NCBI RefSeq assembly: GCF_000734895.2
Contig: NZ_CP011382.1
Location: 4,442,700 to 4,506,699 of the forward strand
Reading direction: 5' to 3'
Source: Calothrix sp. 336/3
GTDB taxonomy: Bacteria > Cyanobacteriota > Cyanobacteriia > Cyanobacteriales > Nostocaceae
DNA: 64,000 nt
Shown here: positions 36,384-43,506 of the stretch, one piece after another
Position numbering within the stretch: position 1 is the first letter of the stretch
Layout: every line of letters begins with the position of its first letter
Translations under genes and position numbers: made by a program
The notes under the pieces: model-generated
Seen by the model: the letters and a program-made list of their open reading frames with translations, nothing else
What the model was told of the DNA's origin: nothing
Database searches by the model: none

Positions 36384-36599
36384 ATGGTATCCACGGAGTG
36401 AGAGAAACAATTACGCGGACTTAATCGTGCAGATAAACTTCAAGTGATTCAACTTTTAGCTGCCGAGTTAGCAAACGAAGAAAATAACTTGATAAAATCT
36501 GGTGCATCCTATCCCGTTTGGTCTCCCTATGATGCGGTGGATGCAGCTAATATTATGCTAGAAGCTTTGAAGGCTGAAAATTCTGTAAATCATGAATAA
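36384..36599 (+). pseudogene. Small companion of retropepsin-like protein, with in-frame TGA
   Basis: ATG 36384 reads MVSTE, then TGA at 36399-36401, then EKQLRGLNRADKLQVIQLL, ANEENNLIKSGASYP and VWSPYDAVDAANIMLEALK to TAA 36597-36599. The family is a short cyanobacterial protein normally encoded just before a retropepsin-like gene. Only the early stop breaks it, and no good restart codon is evident. Its end overlaps the next ATG (ATGAATAA). Confidence 0.65.
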
Positions 36600-36984
36600 T
36601 CCTGCAAGATATTCTTTTATTTCAACCGATAGCAGTTTGGGAGAAGCGAGTTCTAAGCCATTTTTACCACTGACATTAAATTATAAGGAAAAATCACAGG
36701 AAGTTGTTGGTCTTCTAGATACGGGAGCGATGGTAAATGTTCTTCCCTATCAAATCGGAGTTGACTTAGGTGCTGTTTGGGAAGAACAGACAACAATGCT
36801 TGATCTCTCAGGTAACTTGGCTCAGTTTGAAGCACGAGTGTTAGTTTTATCTACAACTGTAAGTTAATTTACTAGTGTTAAATTGGTATTTGCTTGGACA
36901 CAGGCAATCCAGATACCCCTGATACTAGGGCAAGCAAACTTTTTTATGGAATTTGATGTGTGTTTTTATCGCTCTCAGATGTAA
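36592..36984 (+). pseudogene. Retropepsin-like aspartyl protease with in-frame TAA
   Basis: Translates to 91 residues with the active-site motif VVGLLDTGAMVNVLPYQIG (DTG), then TAA at 36865-36867. In the same frame the reading goes on FTSVKLVFAWTQAIQIP, LILGQANFFMEFDVCFYRSQ to TAA 36982-36984, including the family's second-half ILGQ-NFF motif. The full gene would be 130 codons. The first half alone lacks the C-terminal strand, so the stop is probably inactivating. Confidence 0.75.
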
Positions 36985-37071
36985 CACCTAAAAAATCAGC
37001 TTGAAATAAAAATAAACAGTAATATTACTGAAAAATTCTGCTAAATGCTTCATAATACTTCCATATATCAA

Positions 37072-37282
37072 TAAATATACAGTCATGCTCTGTTGCCTTA
37101 ACCCAGCTTGTCAGAATTCTCCCGTACATGACGGTACAAAATATTGCCCTGATTGCAGTGTTCCTTTGTTGATACCGAGAAATCGATATTCCTCAGTGAA
37201 ATCCTTGGGTAGTGAGGATTTTGGTAAAACCTATTTGGCAGAAGACATTCACAAATTAGATGAAAATTGTGTCATATCTAAT
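37072..37282 (+). repeat. Duplicated kinase leader and 5' coding segment, copy 1
   Basis: From TAAATATACAGTC just before the ATG through about 66 codons this matches 38644-38854 closely, with scattered, mostly silent differences (CTCTGTTGCCTTAACCCAGC against CTCTGTTGTCTCAACCCAGC). It marks a partial gene duplication that carried the translation start. Confidence 0.8.
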
Positions 37283-38539
37283 TTGAAACGGGAACAAGTG
37301 GTAAGTAACGTTTCTAAGTCTTCTTTTAAGGCGATCGCTATTCCACTAATTGCAGGTATCATTGCAACTTCAGGAGTTGGGTGTCGGACGGTCAGTTCGT
37401 CATCACCAAATCTACAAACGTCAACTTCGCCACCAAAGGAGACAGAGAATCAATGCAGTACAGATAAACTAATTAAGAAATCGGGTAATTTATTTGGTGC
37501 TATTGAGGTGGGTTCTAAGGGTGTAAAAGGAAAAGTGATTCAAGAACTGCCAACTCTTAATGAGGATGGAACTAAACTTATAGTTTTTAGAAAAGAAAAA
37601 ATTGAAGATCGAAACGTGAATGCTGCTGACCCCAATTCAAAATTGGCAGCTGTGGAAGCTGTAAAGTTGACGTTTCAGGATATCCAAAAGAGATTTAACA
37701 TCTCCTGTGAGCAAATAGTGATATTTGGAAGTAGCGGACTTGCACAGAAAGCTCCTGCTGCTCATAAGGAAGCTATTGTCCAAGAAGTTCGACAAGCAAC
37801 CGGAAGGGCAATGAAATTTATCACCGCAGAGGAAGAAGGTAGTTTCGTTTTTGATGGGGTTGTTCCAGAGTGGCGACTTAAGGAGACCGTTGTAGTTGAT
37901 ATTGGATCGGGTAATACTAAAGGAGCTTACCTTGACTCGAATAATAAACACATTACATTTTCTCTTCCTTTTGGCACCGCGGATTTTGCTAAAGAAGTAA
38001 AAAAAAGCCAGGGAAATATCGATTTTACGAAAGCGGCAGAGAATCTAAAGCAGAAACAGTTATTACCACAAATAGCCAGTGAAGTTCAGCTTAAACCAGG
38101 TATGCAAACTTTACCAAGAGTCTATCTGGGTGGTGGTATCTCATGGGCGCTGTCCACACTTACACTACCTTGCTCAAAAGAATATACTGTCAAAGGAGAA
38201 AAACAAGACCGACTTGATTCATTTGTTCCGATTTCTTCAGAAAACATTAAGACCTTTTATTATAATGCTACACAAGATAAAAAGGCTTTGTTTAACCCAG
38301 ATCTAAGTAACTGTAGTGCTGAACGTCGAGAAGAAGTACAAAAAGATATAGCTAAGATTAAAACAGATATTTTTTCAGAAGACCAGCTAATTGCAGGAGC
38401 TGAAATTCTTCGCGCTTTGAATCAAGAATTGAATTTTTCTGGAAAACAAGTTTTCTTTGTACCTTCTGCAAAAGATGCTCTTCCGATAGGTTATCTCAAA
38501 CAGCAGCTAGATAAGGCTGAGAAAGACGCTGATAAGTAA
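37085..38539 (+). CDS. Chimera: 4-Cys/kinase N-terminus fused to Ppx/GppA-like actin-fold domain
   Basis: Residues 1-66 are close to the start of the downstream kinase: 4-Cys prefix (MLCCLNPACQNS, KYCPDC) and a G-loop region that is damaged (SLGSEDFGKTYLAED, where the kinase has SLGGGGFGKTYLAED). No kinase lobe follows. Instead there is a hydrophobic segment (AIAIPLIAGIIATSGVG, about 83-100), a Ser/Pro linker and a Ppx/GppA-like ATPase fold: FGAIEVGSKGVKGKV, EAVKLTFQDIQKRF, VVVDIGSGNTKGAYL and PRVYLGGGISWAL. Ppx/GppA enzymes hydrolyse polyphosphate or pppGpp. Activity here is unproved. The hydrophobic segment would put the catalytic part on the outer side of the membrane. Confidence 0.75.
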   Translation: MLCCLNPACQNSPVHDGTKYCPDCSVPLLIPRNRYSSVKSLGSEDFGKTYLAEDIHKLDENCVISNLKREQVVSNVSKSSFKAIAIPLIAGIIATSGVGCRTVSSSSPNLQTSTSPPKETENQCSTDKLIKKSGNLFGAIEVGSKGVKGKVIQELPTLNEDGTKLIVFRKEKIEDRNVNAADPNSKLAAVEAVKLTFQDIQKRFNISCEQIVIFGSSGLAQKAPAAHKEAIVQEVRQATGRAMKFITAEEEGSFVFDGVVPEWRLKETVVVDIGSGNTKGAYLDSNNKHITFSLPFGTADFAKEVKKSQGNIDFTKAAENLKQKQLLPQIASEVQLKPGMQTLPRVYLGGGISWALSTLTLPCSKEYTVKGEKQDRLDSFVPISSENIKTFYYNATQDKKALFNPDLSNCSAERREEVQKDIAKIKTDIFSEDQLIAGAEILRALNQELNFSGKQVFFVPSAKDALPIGYLKQQLDKAEKDADK

Positions 38540-38643
38540 GCACCTGGTTAGAGAATTCAGTCAACCAGTACATAAAAATAAAATAATTCGTAATTTGACT
38601 AACAAATCTTGTTAAATAACTAACTAATACTTAGATACGTAAG

Positions 38644-38854
38644 TAAATATACAGTCATGCTCTGTTGTCTCAACCCAGCTTGTCAGAATCCTTCCGTACA
38701 TGACAGTACCAAATATTGCCCCGATTGTGGTACTCCTTTGTTGGTGCTTAGAAATCGGTATAGTCCGATCAAGTCTTTGGGTGGTGGTGGTTTTGGCAAA
38801 ACTTATCTAGCAGAAGACGTTGATAAATTAAGGGAAAAATGCGTTATCAAGCAA
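38644..38854 (+). repeat. Duplicated kinase leader and 5' coding segment, copy 2
   Basis: Counterpart of 37072-37282. Here it continues into a complete kinase domain, so this copy is the likely source. Confidence 0.8.
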
Positions 38855-40765
38855 TTTGCACCACAAGTACAGGGAACCACAGGACTGCAAAAGGCGACCG
38901 AATTATTTGAGCAAGAAGCCAGGAGGCTACAACTGTTAGGAGAACACCCACAAATTCCCACTTTGCTGGCTTATTTTCAAGAAGATAGTCATTTGTATTT
39001 GGTGCAGCAATTTATTGATGGGCAGAATTTACTCCAAGAAATGGAACAGCGAGGAACTTTCAGCGAAGAAAAGATACGCGATTTATTGCAGGATTTGTTA
39101 AATATTCTCCAGGTTGTACATCAACAGAAGGTGATTCATCGAGATATAAAACCAGAGAATATTATTCGGCGTGGGGATGGCAAAATTGTTTTAATTGATT
39201 TTGGTGCATCCAAGCAAGTGACCCAAACAGTAATGGCGGCTACCCAAGGAACGATGATTGGTTCTTTTGGTTATGCACCTTTGGAACAAATGCAGGGAGG
39301 AGAAGCTTACCCTGCTGGCGATTTATATGGTTTAGGTGCAACTTGCTTTCATTTGTTGAGTGGAATTCATCCTTGGGAACTGTGGAAGCGGCAAGGTTAT
39401 GGCTGGGTTAAAAATTGGCGAGAAAACTTACAACAACCAGTGAGTGAAGAATTGGGGCAAATTCTGGATACATTGTTGCAGGAAGACTATCAGCAGCGTT
39501 ATGGCTCGGCACAAGAAGTATTACAAGCTTTAAATACTCCACCTATGCCAGCACCCCAAACCCAGCCAATTACAACACCACCCTCATCACCATTGGTTGT
39601 ACCTCCAACCCAAACAGTAATTTCCACACCAACACCATTACCTGCAACAGTATCAGTTCAAGTTCAAGCAACACCAACGGTTGCATCGATAAAGCTACCT
39701 GCAAAGACAAAAATATCAACAAGAAACCCACTAACACAAAATCCTCAGCGAAAAAAAGGGTTATTGGTGGGTGCTGTAATTATGTTATTGGGGTTAGTTG
39801 GAACTCAAATCTATGGCTATGTTCGTGATGGTTCATTTCCAACTGATCCGATATTTTTATTTCAAAATAAAAGCTTTCTGAATAGTTCTTTCTCAGAAAA
39901 AACCCTGACTGGGCATTCTGGTTATGTTGTTTCCGTCGCCATTAGTCCAGATACTAAAACCCTCGTCAGTGGTAGTGGGGATAATACCATCAAACTATGG
40001 GATTTGAAAACCGGAAAAGAAATCCGTACTGTCCCGGGACATTCTGATAGCATTAATTCCGTTGCAATTAGCCCAGATGGTAAAACCCTCGTCAGTGGTA
40101 GTGGGTATAAAGACATCAAACTATGGGACTTGAAAACCGGAAAAGAAATCCGCACCCTTACAGGACATTCTGATAACGTTAGTTCCGTTGCCATTACCCC
40201 AGATGGTAAAACCATCGTTAGTGGTAGTTGGGACAATACCATCAAACTGTGGGACTTGGAAACCGGAAAAGAAATCCGTACTTTCCGAGGACATTCTGAT
40301 ATTCGTTCCATCGCCATTAGCCCAGATGGTAAAACCCTTGCCAGTGGTCATGTGGATAATACCGTCAAACTATGGAACCTGGAAACCGGGGAAAAAACCC
40401 GCACCCTTACAGGACATTCCGGTTTCGTTTTTTCCGTCGCCATTAGTCCAGATGGTAAAACCCTCGTCAGTGGCAGTGCGGACAATACCATCAGACTGTG
40501 GAATCTGTACACCGGGGAAAAAATTCGCACCCTTGAAGGACATTCTAATTGGGTTAGTTCCGTCGCCATTAGCCCAGATGGTAAAACCATCGTCAGTGGT
40601 AGTCGGGATAAAACTATTAAACTGTGGAACCTGGAAACCAAGGAAGAAATCCGTACTCTTAAAGGACATTCTAATAAGGTTTCTTCTATTGCCATTAGTC
40701 CAAATAGTCAAATCATTGTCAGTGGCAGCGATGACGAAACCATCAAAATTTGGCGGTTAAAGTAG
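38657..40765 (+). CDS. Ser/Thr protein kinase with 4-Cys prefix, TM helix and seven WD40 repeats
   Basis: Residues 3-27 hold the four-cysteine prefix (CCLNPACQN, YCPDCG). The kinase domain runs about 35-290 with G-loop SLGGGGFGKTY, catalytic loop VIHRDIKPENIIRR, DFG segment LIDFGASKQVTQT and APLEQMQGG. A Pro/Thr-rich linker leads to a membrane helix (about 372-392, GLLVGAVIMLLGLVGTQIYG). The outer part is seven WD40 units of the type GHSDNVSSVAITPDGKTIVS ending in IKLWDL, enough for a closed propeller. The layout is typical of cyanobacterial transmembrane kinases. The sensor ligand is unknown. Intact and probably the parent of the chimera upstream. Confidence 0.93.
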   Translation: MLCCLNPACQNPSVHDSTKYCPDCGTPLLVLRNRYSPIKSLGGGGFGKTYLAEDVDKLREKCVIKQFAPQVQGTTGLQKATELFEQEARRLQLLGEHPQIPTLLAYFQEDSHLYLVQQFIDGQNLLQEMEQRGTFSEEKIRDLLQDLLNILQVVHQQKVIHRDIKPENIIRRGDGKIVLIDFGASKQVTQTVMAATQGTMIGSFGYAPLEQMQGGEAYPAGDLYGLGATCFHLLSGIHPWELWKRQGYGWVKNWRENLQQPVSEELGQILDTLLQEDYQQRYGSAQEVLQALNTPPMPAPQTQPITTPPSSPLVVPPTQTVISTPTPLPATVSVQVQATPTVASIKLPAKTKISTRNPLTQNPQRKKGLLVGAVIMLLGLVGTQIYGYVRDGSFPTDPIFLFQNKSFLNSSFSEKTLTGHSGYVVSVAISPDTKTLVSGSGDNTIKLWDLKTGKEIRTVPGHSDSINSVAISPDGKTLVSGSGYKDIKLWDLKTGKEIRTLTGHSDNVSSVAITPDGKTIVSGSWDNTIKLWDLETGKEIRTFRGHSDIRSIAISPDGKTLASGHVDNTVKLWNLETGEKTRTLTGHSGFVFSVAISPDGKTLVSGSADNTIRLWNLYTGEKIRTLEGHSNWVSSVAISPDGKTIVSGSRDKTIKLWNLETKEEIRTLKGHSNKVSSIAISPNSQIIVSGSDDETIKIWRLK

Positions 40766-40860
40766 TAAGCGCTGGATTTGCAGTTTTGAGTATTGAGCTA
40801 CACACAGAAAATTAACCTAAACTAAAATCAAAATGACTTGCTCCTAAATCTGAAAACATC

Positions 40861-41148
40861 ATGAACTGGAAACTTGACGAAGCACAAGAAAAACTGCCAG
40901 AGGTAATTGATGCGTTAGCGGAGCTTACCGGAGGTATCGCGTCAGAACCTCAATTAATCTTTAATCAGGACAAATTAGTTGCTGCAATCATAGAACCTAA
41001 ACTTTTCCAAGATTTCCTGGCTTGGCATCAGCAACAAAAAGCATCTTCTCTCGCCAATGCTTTTGCAGAATTACGTCAAATCTGTACTGAAGATAATTAC
41101 ATTTTAGAAACTCCCCCACGATGTAGCGATCGCCAGACACCACGATAG
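40861..41148 (+). CDS. Phd-like orphan antitoxin, 95 aa
   Basis: MNWKLDEAQEKLPEVIDALA, FNQDKLVAAIIEPKLFQDFL resembles Phd/YefM-type antitoxins: an N-terminal domain with a conserved Lys/Leu-rich helix and a strand leading to a toxin-binding tail. The tail ends SDRQTPR, encoded by a HIP1 site (AGCGATCGCC), which may have changed the natural end. No PIN or Doc toxin follows directly. The next genes form a different pair, so this one is probably orphaned. Confidence 0.6.
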   Translation: MNWKLDEAQEKLPEVIDALAELTGGIASEPQLIFNQDKLVAAIIEPKLFQDFLAWHQQQKASSLANAFAELRQICTEDNYILETPPRCSDRQTPR

Positions 41149-41175
41149 AATGAAAAAAGCAGAGCGACAGGAAGG

Positions 41176-41403
41176 ATGAAAGACTTGAGTAACCTAGATA
41201 AAGTTTTAGATGCTGCGATGAGTCTCCCTGTAGAACAGCAGGAAATGTTGATACAAATCTTAAAAAACCGAGTAGCTGAAGCTCGTCGTCACGAAATAGT
41301 AAAAGATGCAAAAGATTCTATCGCTGAATTTAAGTCGGGAGAATATAAAGCACAAACCGCAGAGGAAGCAATTCAAGAACTACGAAAATATTTAAATAGT
41401 TAA
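41176..41403 (+). CDS. RelB-like antitoxin of a RelBE-type pair, 75 aa
   Basis: Acidic helical protein (LDKVLDAAMSLPVEQQEMLI, KDAKDSIAEFKSGEYKAQTA, EEAIQELRKYLNS), a common cyanobacterial antitoxin form. It is 20 bases before a RelE-like toxin on the same strand. AGGAAGGATG provides a strong ribosome binding site at its start. It probably autoregulates the pair, as in the family. Confidence 0.78.
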   Translation: MKDLSNLDKVLDAAMSLPVEQQEMLIQILKNRVAEARRHEIVKDAKDSIAEFKSGEYKAQTAEEAIQELRKYLNS

Positions 41404-41423
41404 ATTGGTTTAAATTTGATTTA

Positions 41424-41708
41424 ATGCATCAAATTGTCCTGAGTAAAAAATTTAAAAAGTCTTTCCGAAAATTTGCTCGTCGAAATGCCGACTTACAAGC
41501 AAGGATTGAAGAAACAATTGTTGCGATGGAAAATGATGTCTTTAGCATCAGCTTAGGTACGCACAAACTAGAGGGTAAATTATCAGGACTATTATCATGT
41601 TCTTGTGGATATGATTGTCGTATTGTTTTTTGTTTGGAAACAGATGACAAAACTGGGGAAGAGGTTATTTTATTGTTAGATGTTGGTACTCATGATGACG
41701 TTTATTAG
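41424..41708 (+). CDS. RelE/YafQ-type mRNA interferase toxin, 94 aa
   Basis: Basic N-terminal helix region (VLSKKFKKSFRKFARRNADL), GTHKLEGKLSGLLSCSCGYD, then the core strands CRIVFCLETDDKTG and VILLLDVGTHDDVY, as in RelE-superfamily ribonucleases that cut mRNA on the ribosome. Length is normal, no interruption. Partner antitoxin is directly upstream. This is the only clearly intact toxin in the 40.8-42.8 kb stretch. Confidence 0.85.
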   Translation: MHQIVLSKKFKKSFRKFARRNADLQARIEETIVAMENDVFSISLGTHKLEGKLSGLLSCSCGYDCRIVFCLETDDKTGEEVILLLDVGTHDDVY

Positions 41709-41882
41709 CTTTAAATTTTGGAAGTCTCCATTAGCAAAATGATAGTTTCATTGGTGCGATGCTTTGGGGTATTAATTTTGCGATATCCCTACGGAACGCT
41801 ACGCGATCGCCTACTTAAAATTGAAATTGAGCATCAAAAGCGTCGCTACTATAATTACTATAAAATTTCAAGTTAGGATGAA

Positions 41883-42224
41883 ATGAATCAGAGAGATTTT
41901 GTTGTCATGAATAAAAGGACTCAACTACTCGAAGTAATTGCAGCTTTACCAGAGGAATTAGTTGACCAAGCATTAAATTACGTACAAATGTTGCAAAATC
42001 CGATTCAGATTACACCTGGAGTTTGCGGAGGACAAGCACGAATTAGAAATACACGAATTCCCGTATGGACTTTGGTCGTATATCGTCAACAAGGTGCTTC
42101 GGATGAGGAATTATTGGCAAATTATCCTGGATTAACTGTGGGAGATTTAAGTGCTGCTTGGCATTACTACGAACAAAATACCGAACAAATCGACCGAGAA
42201 ATTGCCCAGGATGATTTAGTTTGA
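41883..42224 (+). CDS. DUF433 antitoxin-like protein, 113 aa
   Basis: The DUF433 domain is seen as ITPGVCGGQARIRNTRIPVW, TLVVYRQQGASDEELLANYP and LTVGDLSAAWHYYEQN, a winged-helix-like fold usually paired with a DUF5615 PIN-like toxin. An N-terminal helix (RTQLLEVIAALPEELVDQAL) precedes it. AGGA five bases before ATG 41883 supports this start. The stop overlaps the start of the broken toxin (TGATGG), the usual arrangement. Confidence 0.82.
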   Translation: MNQRDFVVMNKRTQLLEVIAALPEELVDQALNYVQMLQNPIQITPGVCGGQARIRNTRIPVWTLVVYRQQGASDEELLANYPGLTVGDLSAAWHYYEQNTEQIDREIAQDDLV

Positions 42225-42611
42225 TGGCGTTACGAGTTTACTGAAAATTTCCCGATCGCAATGGTCAATTTACTCAGAGCAGAGGGATATGATGTATTAA
42301 CTTCCTAGGAAGCAGGTCAAGCAAATCAAGGTATTCCTGACGATGTTGTTTTGCAGTATGCGACAAAAATGGGTCGCATTTTGATTACAGAAAATCGCCA
42401 AGACTTCATAGATTTACATCGAACTATATCAAATCATGCTGGTTTAATTATTTTTAAAAGCGATCGTGATTATGCGGGGAAAGTCAAGGCGATAATTGAT
42501 TTTCTTAATGAAGATAGTCGAACCCTACAGAATCGTTTGCTGCGGGTTATGAAGCAAAATATAAAAGAAATCGGACAGATTTTTGTTGTTCAGGAGTATG
42601 GTAAAAGTTAA
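42224..42611 (+). pseudogene. DUF5615 PIN-like toxin, broken by frameshift and stop
   Basis: ATG 42224 gives MALRVY and stops at once. In the next frame the protein resumes as TENFPIAMVNLLRAEGYDVL, TS, a TAG at about 42307, EAGQANQGIPDDVVLQYATK, MGRILITENRQDF, then to TAA 42609-42611. The PIN-like acidic residues (the D of an expected YTDEN, and TENRQDF) are thus split. At least two lesions: a small deletion around 42242 and a sense-to-TAG change. The antitoxin gene upstream is intact. Confidence 0.75.
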
Positions 42612-42632
42612 TTACTATTTCTTGAATATAGC

Positions 42633-42803
42633 TCATAATTCCACTTGGCGGTTGTCAAAGTCTCTTTGATGTTCTAAATCTATATCCACACCAGCTAAAG
42701 GAGAATTTTGAAAAAAATCAACTAAATTTTCTGATTCGGTTTTGGGGTATTTATTTTCTATTTGTCTAGTCAAATGATGTAGAGTACACAGACGAACAGG
42801 TGC
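42633..42803 (-). pseudogene. C-terminal remnant of an antitoxin
   Basis: Reverse frame open from 42803 to the TGA at 42633-42635 and without a start codon. It reads LHHLTRQIENKYPKTESENL and VDFFQNSPLAGVDIDLEHQR, DFDNRQVEL. The NSPLAGV-DLE-R end is the usual toxin-binding tail of small cyanobacterial prevent-host-death or AbrB-type antitoxins. N-terminal part absent. Assignment by pattern only. Confidence 0.45.
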
Positions 42804-42805
42804 TT

Positions 42806-43303
42806 ATGACAAACCCTAATCAAGACAGCAAATACTTATTGCGTGCAGCACAAATTAGTCAGCAGACGCAAGGATTTTCCCACCCCTGGAATGATAAGTC
42901 TGAGATTCATGGCACGATGATGGGGCGATCGCTAGGTTTACAACGTACTGGTGTGAATTTTGTGAAGGTTCCCCCAGGGAAGGAATCCTTTGTTTACCAT
43001 GCTCACTACTGTGAGGAGGAATGGATTTATATCCTCAGTGGTGATGGGATTGCGGAGATTGATGGAGAAGAATTTCAGGTGGGTGCTGGGGATTTTATGG
43101 CTTTTCCTACCCCTTCTGTGGCTCACCATTTAAAGAATACTGGCAAGCAAGATTTAATTTATCTGTCGGGGGGAGAAAATCTCGCTGTGGAAATTGCTGA
43201 TTTTCCCCGTCTGGGTAAACGGATGATTCGCCGTGGAGCAACGGTGGAAATATTTGATACTGCTGATGCTCAACCTTTTGATGTATTAGATAAGACTGAA
43301 TAA
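42806..43303 (+). CDS. Cupin-domain protein, 165 aa
   Basis: Single cupin barrel: first motif with metal ligands FVYHAHYCEEEWIYILSGDG, second motif VGAGDFMAFPTPSVAHHLKN. The metal site H-x-H-x(4)-E and final His are present. N-terminal GFSHPWNDKSEIHGTMMG and C-terminal GKRMIRRGATVEIFDTAD are seen in cyanobacterial relatives. ATG at 42806 is preceded by CAGG at suitable distance. A GTG two codons earlier is less likely. Substrate unknown. No operon partner. Confidence 0.83.
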   Translation: MTNPNQDSKYLLRAAQISQQTQGFSHPWNDKSEIHGTMMGRSLGLQRTGVNFVKVPPGKESFVYHAHYCEEEWIYILSGDGIAEIDGEEFQVGAGDFMAFPTPSVAHHLKNTGKQDLIYLSGGENLAVEIADFPRLGKRMIRRGATVEIFDTADAQPFDVLDKTE

Positions 43304-43506
43304 TTAACTATAGAACTCTGTCAATTTTTATTTTTATGGTATAGAAGGAGGTGCAAGGAGAAGTGGGTTGCTCCATTCTTTGGATGCTCGAAAAAGTCTG
43401 AATCAATCTGCTCAAGACAAATCGGACGAATGCTGCCCACACTACATCCGTCATTTTTTCTTGACAAAGTCCCAACTGTATTTTCCGTAGCTAGAGGTGA
43501 GTAAAT

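Noticed and set aside
40188..40760. Long alternative-frame readings within the WD40 region on both strands
   Set aside because: Produced by the 126-base WD40 repeat periodicity. They are shadows of the real kinase gene.
36384..42611. Stop-codon recoding to explain in-frame stops in several genes
   Set aside because: The internal stops are TGA, TAA and TAG in different genes, and normal genes here end with all three, so recoding is not supported.
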